From positions 806,001 through 870,000 of the forward strand of contig OZ024846.1 of the NCBI GenBank assembly GCA_964017145.1: a stretch of DNA of 64,000 nt. The letters run 5' to 3'. Below are positions 12,272 to 23,709 of this stretch, in pieces (within the stretch, counting starts at the first letter, position 1; each line of letters begins with the position of its first letter). This DNA comes from Agrocybe praecox. Its lineage: Eukaryota; Basidiomycota; Agaricomycetes; Agaricales; Agrocybaceae. Made by a program: the position numbers and the translations under genes. Below the pieces are notes generated by a model, which did no database searches, was not told the origin of the DNA, and worked only from the letters and a program-made list of their open reading frames with translations.

Positions 12272-12951
12272 TTAGAACTTGGTGACTGCAGAGCGGGCGG
12301 CCCTGTAGGCGTTGCCGACGCTTCCGTAGGAGCGGCTGTTGTCCCAGTTGTTGCCGGAAGGAACGACGTAGGAGCTTCCGAGGCTGCTGCCGGAGAAACC
12401 CCAGTCGTCGGTGCTGAGGGAACCGTCACTTCCGTAGAAGTTGCTGAAGTGGGAGGTGATGCCAGAGTCGTATCCGACGTTGCGACCAGAGAAGCGCCTG
12501 AGGTCGCGGCTGAAGCCGTGCAAGCTGGAGTGGAATTGCTCGAAGACGATGGTCTGGGTCTCGACTTCACAGATCTGCTCGCTGATGACACGCTTGGCCA
12601 TCTCTTGGAGGACGAGGAGACGCTGTTGGACGATCTCAATGGTCTCGCTGTGGCAGACGACTTCCTTCTCCTTCACGACCTTGATGGAGCTTTCGCTGAA
12701 GTGGCTGTTGTCGTAGTTGTCGGAGCCGTAGAAGTTGTCGAAACCACTGAGGGAGCTGAATCCCCCGTAGTTGTCGAAGGAGTGAGATCCAGTGCGGGCA
12801 ACTATAGAATGACATTTTCTGTTAGATCGACTCCACTTGAGTATATATAGAGTGCATTACCTAGGCCGGTGCTGGGGACGGGCTTGGCAGAGACGCCGGT
12901 AGAGAAAGCGGAAAGAGCGACGACGAGAACGGTAGCGAGTTTAGCGAACAT
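12272..12951 (-). CDS. Small secreted protein, conserved in basidiomycetes, unknown function
   Basis: Two exons, 12951-12861 and 12801-12272, encode 206 aa. A clear signal peptide (MFAKLATVLVVALSAFSTG, cleavage probably after VSA) opens the protein. The centre is a well-ordered amphipathic helical block beginning EKEVVCHSETIEIVQQRL and containing CEVETQTIVFEQF. It is flanked on both sides by Gly/Ser/Asp/Phe/Tyr-rich low-complexity sequence (FYGSD units). Only two Cys remain after the signal peptide, so it is neither a hydrophobin nor a cerato-platanin. I recall similar central blocks in other mushroom genomes without an assigned role. Structural cell-wall or extracellular matrix roles are possible but unproven. 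Confidence 0.82.
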
Positions 12952-14531
12952 GATGATGATTTAAAGAAGTTGAAATGGGATAAAATCGAAGTCTGGATGA
13001 GAATAGATAGTGAGTGAGTAGTTTGTCGAGTTACTAAAGAAGGAAAGACTTACTGCTATAAGCACGAATGTAAGGCCTACCCTGGAGGTGATTAAACGAA
13101 GTGTGCAAAGACTGTGATTGGGCAACCTGGCCGAACAAAAAGGGCAAAGAGCGAACGAAAGAAGAGAAAACGAAGAACGAAAGAACTGATGCTTCTTCCT
13201 CAGTGGACAGTCCAAGTATTTATACCTGATAATTGCCTCTCCCATGGCTGCATACCAATGTCAAACCACAATAATGGTACGCTTCAGTATGACAAGGACA
13301 TACCTTGACAGTAGTAAAACGTACAGACACCGCCCATCGATTCTTGTGGCAGACAGTCTCCTGCGAAAATATGAATACTGCTCTCCCGTTCACGCTATTC
13401 TTAGCAAATCTACGTTGATCAATGGCTTGGCAAGCCCAAAATACCTATATTTAGCACATCATCACTCACAACTTGTCCATCTGCCAATTCTGCGCAGGAA
13501 ATAACCCATCGTCGTGCATGAACCCGCCATGGGACCATGGAAACCAGGATATATCTATCTATCGCGGCTTTAGCTGATGGCTTCGGGTGAGAGTCAGTAG
13601 ATGGCCAGGGTAACTCGCAAATGTTTAATGGCCCGGTACGGTGTCATCACTAGTCAACCAGCTCTCCTGAGTCCTTTCCGTATACACATAATTCCAGATA
13701 GTTTAGCGTCGAGTTCAAATCACGGAAGAAGGTTGGAGGCAGTTCGCAAGTTGAGGGGCAGTGGCAGTGAAAATGTACGAGCCAAAGGAGGTTCTTCCTA
13801 ATCGTACGGCTCGGTGAAGACCGGTCAGCCCGAGGACTCTCAACTGTGAATATGGACCTGTATAACCGAAAGACATACACGGCGGTTAGCCATAAGAAGA
13901 CAATTCACGGAATAGTCCAATAGGATTCCAAGAATAGTTCTCCTACGCAAAACCGAATATCTGGTAAAATATGTTGATGATCAGTGCTCGACGTCAACAA
14001 CTCGTTGAAAAAGATTATTATTGGAAAATACCCTCATGATTCATTTAAATTTTATTCTCCATCGTTAGCCTACCGCGGTGGCACTCAAAGGGTCATGCTC
14101 TCGAAATGTCAAAATGTTCCCTTCGACCTTTTCTGTACCTTACGGCTACGCTCATAGCTAACCGCGAGGTTCTGCGTAACTTGTGACACTCTGGTTTGAT
14201 TTGTGATTGAAAATGGCTGTGATTTGACTTTGACTGTCGCTAGCACACCAATGGACAGTGGGCGCATCGTTGTCAATTACTTTCCGACCTAAACTGCGTA
14301 ATTGATGACTTTGTTCAAATTTCACGGAGACTCGGTCTGCAACTTGGTGTAATCAGAAAACGCAGTCCCGAGTTATCATGCTCACTAATGGTTGGCGATT
14401 TGGAAGGTAGTATAAGTGACCGGAGGTTTATGTGCTATGATGCTGGCTGTTATGGTTTTTTCCTGGTTCCAACCGTTCGGTGCAATAAAGATAAATATCT
14501 GGAAGATTAAAGTATTATTCTAAGTGATACA
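12952..14531. other. Intergenic, no supported gene
   Basis: 1.6 kb without a convincing coding pattern on either strand. ORFs reach at most 86 codons and lack splice-consistent extensions. It separates two minus-strand genes, so it holds the promoter of the secreted-protein gene near 12952-13250 and the 3' UTR of the DnaJ gene near 14500. Confidence 0.5.
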
Positions 14532-16362
14532 TCATAACTCATCGTGCGTTGACGACGGCGAACGGAAAGCCTCTGTGATTTCTAAGAAATAGAAGGAAAA
14601 AGTCAGTGATGAGATTCCCAGGAAAAAGAAAACAGCGCTAAGGAAGACACAGGAGGGCGGTGACAGCCCCGGAAGTGGGCGATGCTATACCTGTGACATG
14701 ATGTGAGAGGGAGAGAGCACTTACTCCGACGCATTTCTGGTGTGATTTCCAAAGGCAAGACCACGCTGTACTCAATGAATAAATCACCCTTCACATCTCT
14801 GCTCCCGTACACTGGCATTCCTTCTCCCTTCACTACTTGCACAAAACCTATACAATGCACAGGTACACACGAGGTTCGTCAAAGAGAAGTAGAACGGTCA
14901 AGGAAAGACGTACCAGGCTGAGTGACTCCTTTGCGCACAATCTGTACATTACGACCGTCTAGATGAGTGATATTCCGCTCAAATCCAAGGAGAGCCTGTG
15001 TCATAATACACGTCAGCCTTATTCTATAGATAGACGACCACAAAAAAAAAGATGACGCGCACCTCGTCAACACCAATGGTCTGCTTCCAGTAGAGACTCG
15101 TCTCTTTTCTTCTCCATCCGCCCTTCTCCTTCTTGCTTCTCACTCTCAAAACGACGTCGCCAGCTTCCCAATCAGGACTCTCGTCAGCTTCGCCCTCAAA
15201 GACAACTTCATGTCCTTCTGGCATGCCAGGTGTAACATCCAGGGTATAATGAGCGGTGTGGTCAACGACTTTGTGTCCTTGACAATGAGGGCAAACTTTT
15301 TTGATGACTTTTCCTCTACCGCCACACTCATTACATGACACCTGACTTTGCGCGAACATTCCAGGGAAAATCTGTGGAGTCGTTAGTCTTGGATAGCAAG
15401 AGAGAAGAATGTCGGACGAGACGCACCTGTTGCTTCACTAGTTTAACACCTTGCCCATTACATCCTGTACACGTATGAATATCTCCGTCCGAAGCTGCTC
15501 CAGAACCTCTACAGTGATCGCAAAGAATACGTTTCTTTATCATGAACTACATAAATGCAAAACTTAGTCATGAGGTGACACAATTGAGAGTATAAAATCT
15601 CACATCTATGTTTGCTCCTTGGTATCTGCGATTTTGTGAAATCAGTTTTCATACAAACTGCATGTTAATGGGACATACATGTCGGCCAAAGAAACCTCAA
15701 ATTCAGTTAGGGATGATGGACCGCGACGAACTTGTTGTTGTTGATCTGCACGTTGTCTAATTGAGTGATTTCAAATAAAAGTAAAGATAAGAACACGCAC
15801 GTCCTCCGAAGAAATTGGAGAAGACGTCAAATGGATTAGGCTGGTGTTGACCACCTTCATGTGCCTTCAGGCCTTCCTATAGTAGAAACACGTCAGAATG
15901 AAGCGCCTATTTCCTTAACTAAACAACGCACTTCGCCATGTCGGTCATATATTTGACGTTTCTTGTATCTCCTATCAGCCTTTACCGACAACGATGATAA
16001 CGGTGCATGTACTCACAGTTGCGTCCGATAGAACCTCGTATGCTATTAAGATATACATGCATATTAGAACACAATATGCATTTGACAAGGCTCCTTTACG
16101 CACCTCTAGCAATGTTTACAAAACGTTCCTCAGCATCCTCTCCCTTGTATTTATCGGGGTGATATTTCTTGCTAAGCCTCTTGTATGCGGCTCGAATATC
16201 CTTTTCAGAAGCAGATTTATGAACTGGCAACGTGTTCTTTGATAAATAACATATCTCAGTAAACTCTAAACACGACATACCGTCTAAGATCTTGTAATAG
16301 TCGGTGGCAGCTGCAACGAACGCTGCGAGCACCAGGACTATCAGCCAGGCAGGCGACAGCAT
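14532..16362 (-). CDS. scj1: ER-lumenal DnaJ/Hsp40 co-chaperone, Scj1 type
   Basis: Stimulates the ER Hsp70 (Kar2/BiP) in folding and ER-associated degradation. Twelve exons: 16362-16281, 16223-16104, 16042-16017, 15979-15932, 15876-15801, 15745-15679, 15625-15604, 15546-15427, 15371-15063, 14995-14914, 14847-14725, 14581-14532. Total 374 aa, close to yeast Scj1. Order of parts: signal peptide (MLSPAWLIVLVLAAF), J domain with HPD near residue 49, a short Gly/Phe segment (PNPFDVFSNFFGG), then a Cys-rich zinc region with CDHCRGSG, CTGCNGQG, CNECGGRG and CPHCQGHK (four CxxCxGxG-like repeats). Two substrate-binding beta domains follow. The last four residues are HDEL, the ER retrieval signal, contributed by a separate 50-nt exon. 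The start is the ATG at 16362; an upstream TTG in frame is not used. Confidence 0.95.
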
Positions 16363-16878
16363 AGTAGCCAAGAAACAATGAGTAAAAAGAGAGACCGAAA
16401 GGAAAGAGAAAGAGTATGCGGCGACAACGCACTCGACAGGATAACCACTATAATATGACCCCTGCCTATAATTTTATTGGCCTACGTGTCCGACCGCGAA
16501 ACGGGGAAAGTGATCGACTAAAGCACACGTGATGTAAGTAATGCCTTCTTAATTTGTTGTCGGTACCTGAAGCCGGTGCTTCGCAAATTGCGGCCCGCTT
16601 GTAGGTGGTTTATTCTCAGTTGCGAACTTTTTGGTTTTCTGCTCAATTTCTGCTCTACTTCGAACTCTGACAGGTGGTCCTCAATACATGAAATGCTCAT
16701 AGCACTACGAAAAAATGCAAAGGCAAACTCGTCCATCTCGAGCTGCCTTTGCAGAAATATCAGCTACACCAAACCCACTTCGGAGCAGTACCATTTACAC
16801 AAAAAGTTCAGAGGTCCGTGAAGACGCGTCTAATCCATGAAAGTTTGAAGAGCCCTTCTTCTAGCATATCCATTTGTT

Positions 16879-18430
16879 ATGACTCCGGAAACAGCTCAGA
16901 GGCGTATGGCAAAAACAGCACAATTCCTTACTGGAGGAAGCCATTGGGTCACTTCCAGGTTTGCCCAGCACCTACCTCGGAAGTGGAAATTTCTGGACTT
17001 CAAGCGGCCACATCTTTTTGTTCCACTATACTTTTCAGCTTGGATAACGGGTGGAGTAGTAACACTACCTATGAATATTCGTGGCTCAGAGGTATGCGTT
17101 GCTATATTGCTGGATTTTGTGTTTTGACTTTTAGGATTATCTCTTAAGGAATATGTAACATATATTTCGAAATCTACGTGAGTGACAACATTTCAATATG
17201 ATGGTAGGTTGTTGAACTTGTATGTAAAGGTACATTCCAGGTATTCATCATATATGCTCTTGATATCAGACAGTACGACTCACTCTTGAGTTAGGGTCTG
17301 ATCTTCCAGAATTGTCGACCGCATCGCTATGGCCCTCCGAACTGAAGTCTGTCGAGCCGTCGCCATTCACCGATGAGTTTCTAGACCGACAAGTTTTGTT
17401 CTTCGGCGAAGGAAGTCGCCCAATAGAAATTGTAAAATTCAATGTTTCGCCCGTATCACTCCTACACAAGTCGCCAATATTTAACAGTCAACGCTTCTAC
17501 ACAGTCAACAAAGATATACGTTTCCTCTCGACTGATGCCAACCGCAACAAGCAAGCGGTTATTCAGAACGTCCAAGAGTTTTTCGCGATGCCTGTTTTTC
17601 TTCCGATTTATGTCGCCACATATCAAGACGAGGGTCCTGACCCTGGACCTCCTCTGATCTTGTTTATCCAAGCGCACAGTCCGGAAGTCCGTGCTACTTT
17701 CTTTTATTGTGAATTTTGCGTGGCAGGCCTGAAAGTTTTGCTGTTATAGGGTCTCATTCATACGTCACAGGCGCATGTAGCATATCTCCGAGAAAAGAAT
17801 AATCTAGGTCGACCTTCTCAACAGTTTACAACTGGCAAGTCCTTTTGCCTGTCTCTTTTACAATGGTTTCCAACGTTGATATATATAACAGGGCCCAACA
17901 CTTTCTCTTATTTGGGTCAAAACCGTAGAGCCAATGGAAGCATAATAAGATCGGCCAATGCCAGCTTCACTGAAAAGGACAGCCTCGCCTTTGAGCATTA
18001 CTTGAACAAAGTACTTGGTTCGTCCAAGTTTATACGCGAGTTAGCCTCGATGACGACCAAAGCCACTGCAAATATCGATCACTCGCTTGTCCGGGAAATG
18101 TCTGGGGAAAATCTAAAAGCCAACGATATCTGGTTCGATACCAACTTGGAGAAAATTAAAGAGGTCAATCAAGGATACTTTTCTGAATTGTGGTTACTTA
18201 TTATCACTGTGATTATAGTTTCATTCTAGCAATTAGGCCAGCAGAATCATGACCAAAGCCGTCACATTACGAAGCGTGGCACAGTTATCTTCGCCCCAAA
18301 CCTCACCTTCTTACAACACCAGGTCATTTGGGACAAACGAGCGAAAGTACACTCTCCTGCACCCACATGTCTCCTACAATTTTCTATGCTCCTTCAACGC
18401 TCATTCTCGGAAAATCCACGTTCATTGAAC
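16879..18430 (+). CDS. Conserved Agaricomycete protein of unknown function, copy 1
   Basis: Exons 16879-17091, 17149-17177, 17230-17240 (11 nt), 17295-17686, 17750-17834, and 17892 onward close in phase. The fifth intron starts with GC (GC-AG). The protein starts MTPETAQRRMAK and contains FVPLYFSAW, TYIPGSDLPEL, SLWPSEL, FNVSPVSLL and PIYVATYQDE. It is clearly paralogous to the gene at 21504-23042, which faces it across the protease gene. The two share exon lengths, including the 29-nt and 11-nt exons. I recall this family in mushroom genomes without a function; no membrane helix or signal is evident. The 3' end is uncertain. Either the frame stops at 18229, or a weak donor at about 18162 leads to an exon starting near 18230 (QLGQQNHDQSRH) that resembles the tail of copy 2. 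Confidence 0.65.
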
Positions 18431-18904
18431 CAGGGTCTGGCAATACATTAGTTACCAAATAGAAGTTAATCGTGGTCCTACTGTCCTAGAAGTTAGGGAT
18501 ATCTTTACTTACTCATATAACTCAGCGCTCGATGTATTTTATAATGATCCATCTTTATTCTACTCTTTGATCTGTTAGGACTTCAAAGCAACGCTCAGAG
18601 CGATTTGCTGTTGGCACTCGGGTATGAGGGCGGTGTTATTCCGTAAAAGGAAGGAGCTGGAAAATCTTTACGACATGAAAGTACGGGCTTGCTTTCCCTT
18701 GTCTGTTTATCTATATCATCACTATACATAGTGTCAGTACCTACTGACTCACTCACTTTCCTTACATCTGCTCCTTCATTCCTAACTTAATCCCTGGAAC
18801 ACGCCACTCACGGACATTCCCCACCGCCTTGAACGACAACAAAGGACTATTCCCATAGATGTTGTTGGCCGTCTAGTGAAGCCTTGCATAGCGATATTGG
18901 TCCA
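18431..18904. other. Intergenic between copy 1 and the protease gene
   Basis: An open stretch around 18575-18720 could be a further exon of the upstream gene, but no splice pair could be justified. The rest is probably the protease promoter. Confidence 0.35.
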
Positions 18905-21205
18905 ATGCTTGCCTTACCTTGCATGTTTTGCTCGTTGCGCGCTATACCGGTGTTCCTTCTGCTGTGCTTGCTTCAAAAGCAAGGTGTGCATGCGGGCGAG
19001 CTCAGTATCACACGAAGATCCCGACCGGATCCTATTACAATACCCCTTCACACATTGCAAGCCCGTTCGCCAGCAGACAACACTACATTTGGAGCAGGGT
19101 TGAATCCGGTGTCATTTTCGAGTGACAAACAGTGCGTTTTTTACATCCTTCTCTGACACAAATGCTCAACAAAGGATAGGTCCTATTTCACTATAATCAA
19201 AGCTGGAGGCTTCAACTTTCGTGTCGACTTGGACACAGCTTCTGCTGACCTATGGCTCGTTTCTACGGAATGTGCTACACAGAATTGTCAGAGCATTCCC
19301 CGGTACCCCTTACAACACTTCAGTCCTACATTCACTGCCGTCGGTGACAATTCCACTGCGTTCAAGGTTCAATATGCGGATACGACATGTACGTGGCCGA
19401 AAAAAACACGGTCTTATGTTTTCCCTAATCATCATTTTGACGTCACCAGTCGCATCAGGATTCGTCGCCAGAGAAACGATTTCATTGGCAAATTTGAGTC
19501 TCTCCAACCAGGCGTTCGGTATGTTTATTGCGGGCGCTCTCCGCAGCAACTATCTTCATCTATTTCCCTTTTTACCTTAGGGATTGTGACAAGTTCCAAT
19601 GTTTCTCTTACGGATCAAGCAAGCGGGATTATGGGGCTTGGATTTCCTCGATTGTCCTCCATTTCTGGAAGAACGGCAAATGGTTAGTGGCATTCATCCC
19701 AGAACGCACGGTTCTTAGGCTATGTGAAGATTGTGCTGCATGGGTTGCTTTTACTCATTGAATGCTAGCTGCTCACTCTACTTTGATTTAGCGTCATCAT
19801 TCTTCTCAACATTGGCTGCCAAGGGTCTTCTCGAATACCCGCTATTTGCTTTCAGCTTGACGAGGAACTCCACTGGTACACTTACTTTAGGCGCCATTGA
19901 CTCGTCAATCGTCTCCAATGTTAGCCAGATATCATGGAATAAAGTCGCACAGTTCCCACCTTTCGGCACGGAGAATAACATCTCTAGTTATCTTCAATGG
20001 GCTATTCCTGTTACGGGTATAGCAGTGAGTGCATACTTAAAATATATCTTCAATGACTGAATGAAGTATTCCTATTATTTAAGGTCAACGGTACACAGAT
20101 TACCCCCAAACCTACCTACGCCAGCGTTGACCAGAATCGGTCCCTTGCGTTGTTCGATATGTAAGTTCGGGCGTCAGTTTTTCCATCTTGTATTGACATT
20201 TACGCCTTGCAATGATCAGTGGAACCTCCGGGATATATGGCCCGTATCAAGATGTAACTTTCCTGCATTTCTTTGCCTTGAACTATAATACTGATCCCAT
20301 CGCCAGGTGTCGAGAATATTCACTATGATTGATGGTGCCCGTTTGGTCGATTCCGAGGGGCAATGGGTAATTCCATGTGACACTACTGTCCCAATGTCAT
20401 TTACCTTTGGGTACGTCTTTGCTGCCTTGTTTTATCTCGCATCAGATACTCATACCCTATCTACTTTAGAGGTCGTAACTATACATTGCTCCCTACGGAT
20501 TACATGATAGGACCAGCGTCGGGAAATCCAAACCTCTGTTTATCATGGCCGAAAGCATTACCGCCGAGCTCCGATGGTATTGATTGGCAAATAGGGTCTG
20601 TGTTCCTACGAACCGTGTATTCCATCTTCAGGTATGCAAAGAATGCTTTGGTCAAGTCAAGTATCTTTCTTAAATGTACTTCCTTTTTATACAGTTATGG
20701 AATTAATGGCAAGGAACCCCCATTAATTGGATTATACCCTTTGCAAAATACCACGAACGTCACAGAGACCCCGGACGATATCTCATCTTTCTTCTCTGCC
20801 AACACTGCTACAGTACCAACAGTACTTCCCAACTTCATTCTATCGACTCCTACGTTTACTACCCCGCCATACGCACTCAATACATCTATTCCGGTCTCTG
20901 TTGGCGGCATTGTATCGTCTGGGCTGGCAAATAACACATATAGTGCCTTATTCGGACAGAAGACAACACCTACCAATTTTTCTGCATTGCCATTAATAAC
21001 ACCTCCCCCAGTAGTTGTCACTATACTAGTGACAGACGCTGCTGGGGAAGTATCCACCACCGTGTCTTACCGCTCCTTGGCTGCAGTGACATTGGGACTA
21101 CCTTCTAGAGCATCATCGACTTCCTCACACTGTGCTTTCCCTTTGTGGACGATTCTACTTTTTTCATGCATTTTCTCAGTAGGGACACTGCTTTGGGCAC
21201 CCTAG
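18905..21205 (+). CDS. Secreted, C-terminally anchored A1-family aspartic protease-like protein
   Basis: Ten exons: 18905-19131, 19180-19388, 19450-19518, 19581-19682, 19792-20024, 20084-20160, 20220-20253, 20307-20410, 20470-20631, 20695-21205. They encode 575 aa. The signal peptide is MLALPCMFCSLRAIPVFLLL. The pepsin fold is recognisable from VDLDTASADLWL (Asp about 94), GIMGLGFPRL, LFDIGTSGIYGP (Asp about 305) and the late segment containing FLRTVYSIF. A Ser/Thr/Pro-rich stalk of about 120 residues and a terminal hydrophobic segment (LWTILLFSCIFSVGTLLW) follow, pointing to cell-surface anchoring as in yapsins. Both active-site triads deviate from DTG/DSG: the first is DTA, the second DIG. 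Both catalytic Asp are kept, so activity may persist with altered properties. N-glycosylation sites are plentiful. Confidence 0.88.
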
Positions 21206-21503
21206 CACCCCTTTTAACAAGTACTTTCGAACTCATTACTTAGCAACTTTTTTTCTGGACAGTTCATGTATTATTAGTGCATAGCTCTACCACGCCTCCT
21301 GGGAGAACACCCATCAGTACCTAATACGATTATCAGAACATCCGTTTCATTGGATATTCCTACTGCAAGAATTCCGAAGGGACATAGGTCGTTGTATATA
21401 CCTTTTGGGCTCACAGGTGACCAGTGACGAGGCCGTTCGTTGTACAAGCGTACGAGTATGGAGCATATGTCCTTGAGCTCCTCGATTCATCATCACGATT
21501 TTG

Positions 21504-23042
21504 TTACTTCTCCGAGGTCTCCTGGTTCTGACTCTCTTTCCAAGCAGTCCACCATTCAGGAACGAGCTTCGTCTGCTGTTCTTCAAGATCCTTAAGTTTA
21601 TTTTTGAGAGTGGAAGCAGCCTCCTGGGCTCCTGCTAAATGTGGCAGTTGTCCTCTACCGATAGTAAGAACGATTCCCTTATTATGCTCAACGTCTTCCA
21701 TGGACTGTAAGGCATCAGCGGTCAGTACCTAGGAGGTTAGGAGAGATGTCGAGCAATCTAGAGGGGCTCACTTTAATAATACGGCGGACCATGGAAATTT
21801 CAGCGATATTCTCGAAATACTTGTTGAGAGATGTTTGCTCTTCCACTGTCAGTTCGCGAATTCGGAGATCATCGTCAGTTGGTAGGTAGCCCATGGATGA
21901 CAAGTTTTTTATGGCGTTGTACGAATCCAAGTAGCGATCTAAGAATAGTGAAAGTGCGTCTCGAGCGTCGCTGATGGGTCTAAGGGATATGCCCTGAATA
22001 CCTATACGAGATGCTGCATCCCCAAATATTACAACTCCTAAGTCAAGGGTCAATTCAATGTTAATGTTTAAGATAGTTAAGACTAGACTTGGATGCGCCT
22101 ACCACATGGAGAAATGTGAACGACCCTCTGGAATACTTGTTGCGGTATTCTCTCGAATTCGTCGGACCATTCTGCCATAGTTGTGCTCTGACAATTTCAC
22201 TTCAATTTTAAAGGACAAAGATGAAGAGAAGAAGTAAGACAGCAAAACTTACGCTACTTGAAGAATGAGCTTGAATAAACATTGTTACTAGTTCACGCCC
22301 AGCTCCGTCTTCGTGTTCACGCGTTTCATACTGGGCTATGTACAAAGGCATTAAAACAGGTGAAGCAGAAAACTTTTGAAACGATAAAACGTTAACAAGA
22401 TCCTGTGGAATAAATAAAAAGGAGACTACACATACCAGCTTGGGATCTATCGAGTTCGGTGAGACTTTTAAGTTATCAGAAATCCTCCACGAATGCTGTT
22501 CCGAAGATGTGACAATGTCGAGGATGGAGAAGGGGGAGATATTAAATGGGATGCACTGGACTTCGTGGTCATACTGGGTCAGGAGGTCTTCAGTATAAGG
22601 GACTGGTTCTTCATTCTCTAAATCTCGCGGCCAGAGAGGTGAGGTTGACAGTAGTGGAACATCAGCACCTTATACTGGGTCAACAAGAATATCTAACAAT
22701 GTTTTGTCTGGACATACCAGGGACAAACCTTCACAAAGACACATCAGAAAAATGGCGCTTTCGATAATCGACAAAAGACGCACGTATTCCGGAACATAAC
22801 TGACGCTGTGGGCTACAGAATTTTGCGTTCAGCAAACAGCACTGGCCACGAAAGGGAGATCATAATACCTTGGTGTTGTCATAGCTAACTTCCGCTTTCA
22901 CATATGCGCTGATTAGCCAACCCGGGAAATACACAGGTGTAATCCGCACTGGACGTTGGTAGTCGACAAATGAAATGTAGGGTGCTAGCAGCGACCCAAT
23001 GAACTTGTTCCCATCATTGACGATAGATCCAATTTTTGCCAT
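21504..23042 (-). CDS. Conserved Agaricomycete protein of unknown function, copy 2
   Basis: Eight exons: 23042-22869, 22812-22784 (29 nt), 22728-22718 (11 nt), 22668-22436, 22402-22253, 22187-22103, 22037-21772, 21728-21504. They give 390 aa from the ATG at 23042. Paralog of 16879-18430 in opposite orientation. Shared features include ITPVYFPGW, TFVPGADVPLLST, PLWPRDLE, FNISPFSIL and PLYIAQYE. The stretch homologous to the start of copy 1 begins nine codons upstream at 23069, but with TTG in place of ATG. Either translation begins at the next in-frame ATG or an upstream exon exists. The C-terminal part (VVIFGDAASRIGIQ, then a helical tail with KLKDLEEQQTK) is intact. Function unknown. Confidence 0.75.
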
Positions 23043-23342
23043 TTCCCGCTGAGCCTGTTCCGGTGACAATTGGAAAGGATATGCTATGTTTGCGAAATGG
23101 GCTTCAGGTCAACCCCCACTTCAGTAACTTTTCCAGAGACAAACCTCTGAGTTTCTTGAAGGTTCCATTGTATGGTGACGTTGACTGGTTGCGGCAGAAG
23201 AGCCTTATTGAAGGCCTTGCTTTGGATATTCGCCGGAGCATATAGGTTGGATTTAAAAGAAGGCTCCAAGTCCGAGTGCGCCGTGCGCAACGTCGCGCTT
23301 TCCCCGTCACGTGCTTGATTTCACGCGTCGTAGAGTACTCAT

Positions 23343-23612
23343 GGCCGAAAAAAGTGATCACCATCATATTATGTAATAAACGCGTCCAACTTTAGGATGT
23401 TCAATACAGTTACTTCAAAATTTCAAGCTTGGGGAACTTCAAACCCGCTTTTAACTTCATATATAGATTTATTAAAGTCTTGTATATCTATACTCCAAAA
23501 ATCTAGTGTATATATCTTGATTTGAATGTTGAAAAATCATGCTTTTTTCGACGTGAGCAGGACAAAGACTAAAATGGAGTTAATTACATAATGGTGATCA
23601 CTTTTTGCGGCC
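23343..23612. repeat. MITE-like inverted-repeat element, 270 bp
   Basis: Termini are imperfect inverted repeats of about 22 bp. The left begins GGCCGAAAAAAGTGATCACC at 23343, and the right, read inward on the other strand from 23612, begins GGCCGCAAAAAGTGATCACC. The inner sides (TATGTAAT) also match after a short gap. The interior is A/T-rich and non-coding. I could not identify a convincing target-site duplication. It sits between the unknown copy-2 gene and the DUF6533 gene. Confidence 0.55.
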
Positions 23613-23709
23613 GCGAGTAGATGCACATCGCGGATTCTTAGTAAATACTACACGTTGCTTAGAACCATGTACAAATTCAAGGTATACTTCATGTGGGAAG
23701 ATATTATGC

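Noticed and set aside
12449..12850. 133-codon plus-strand ORF with many Asp/Glu/Leu
   Set aside because: Antisense of the secreted-protein exon; no start context or splice partners.
22746..22784. Copy-2 exon ending in YVPEYV as counterpart of the YIPG motif
   Set aside because: The frame requires splice sites that are not there. The 11-nt exon at 22728-22718 gives FVPG in the right phase and matches the exon size of copy 1.
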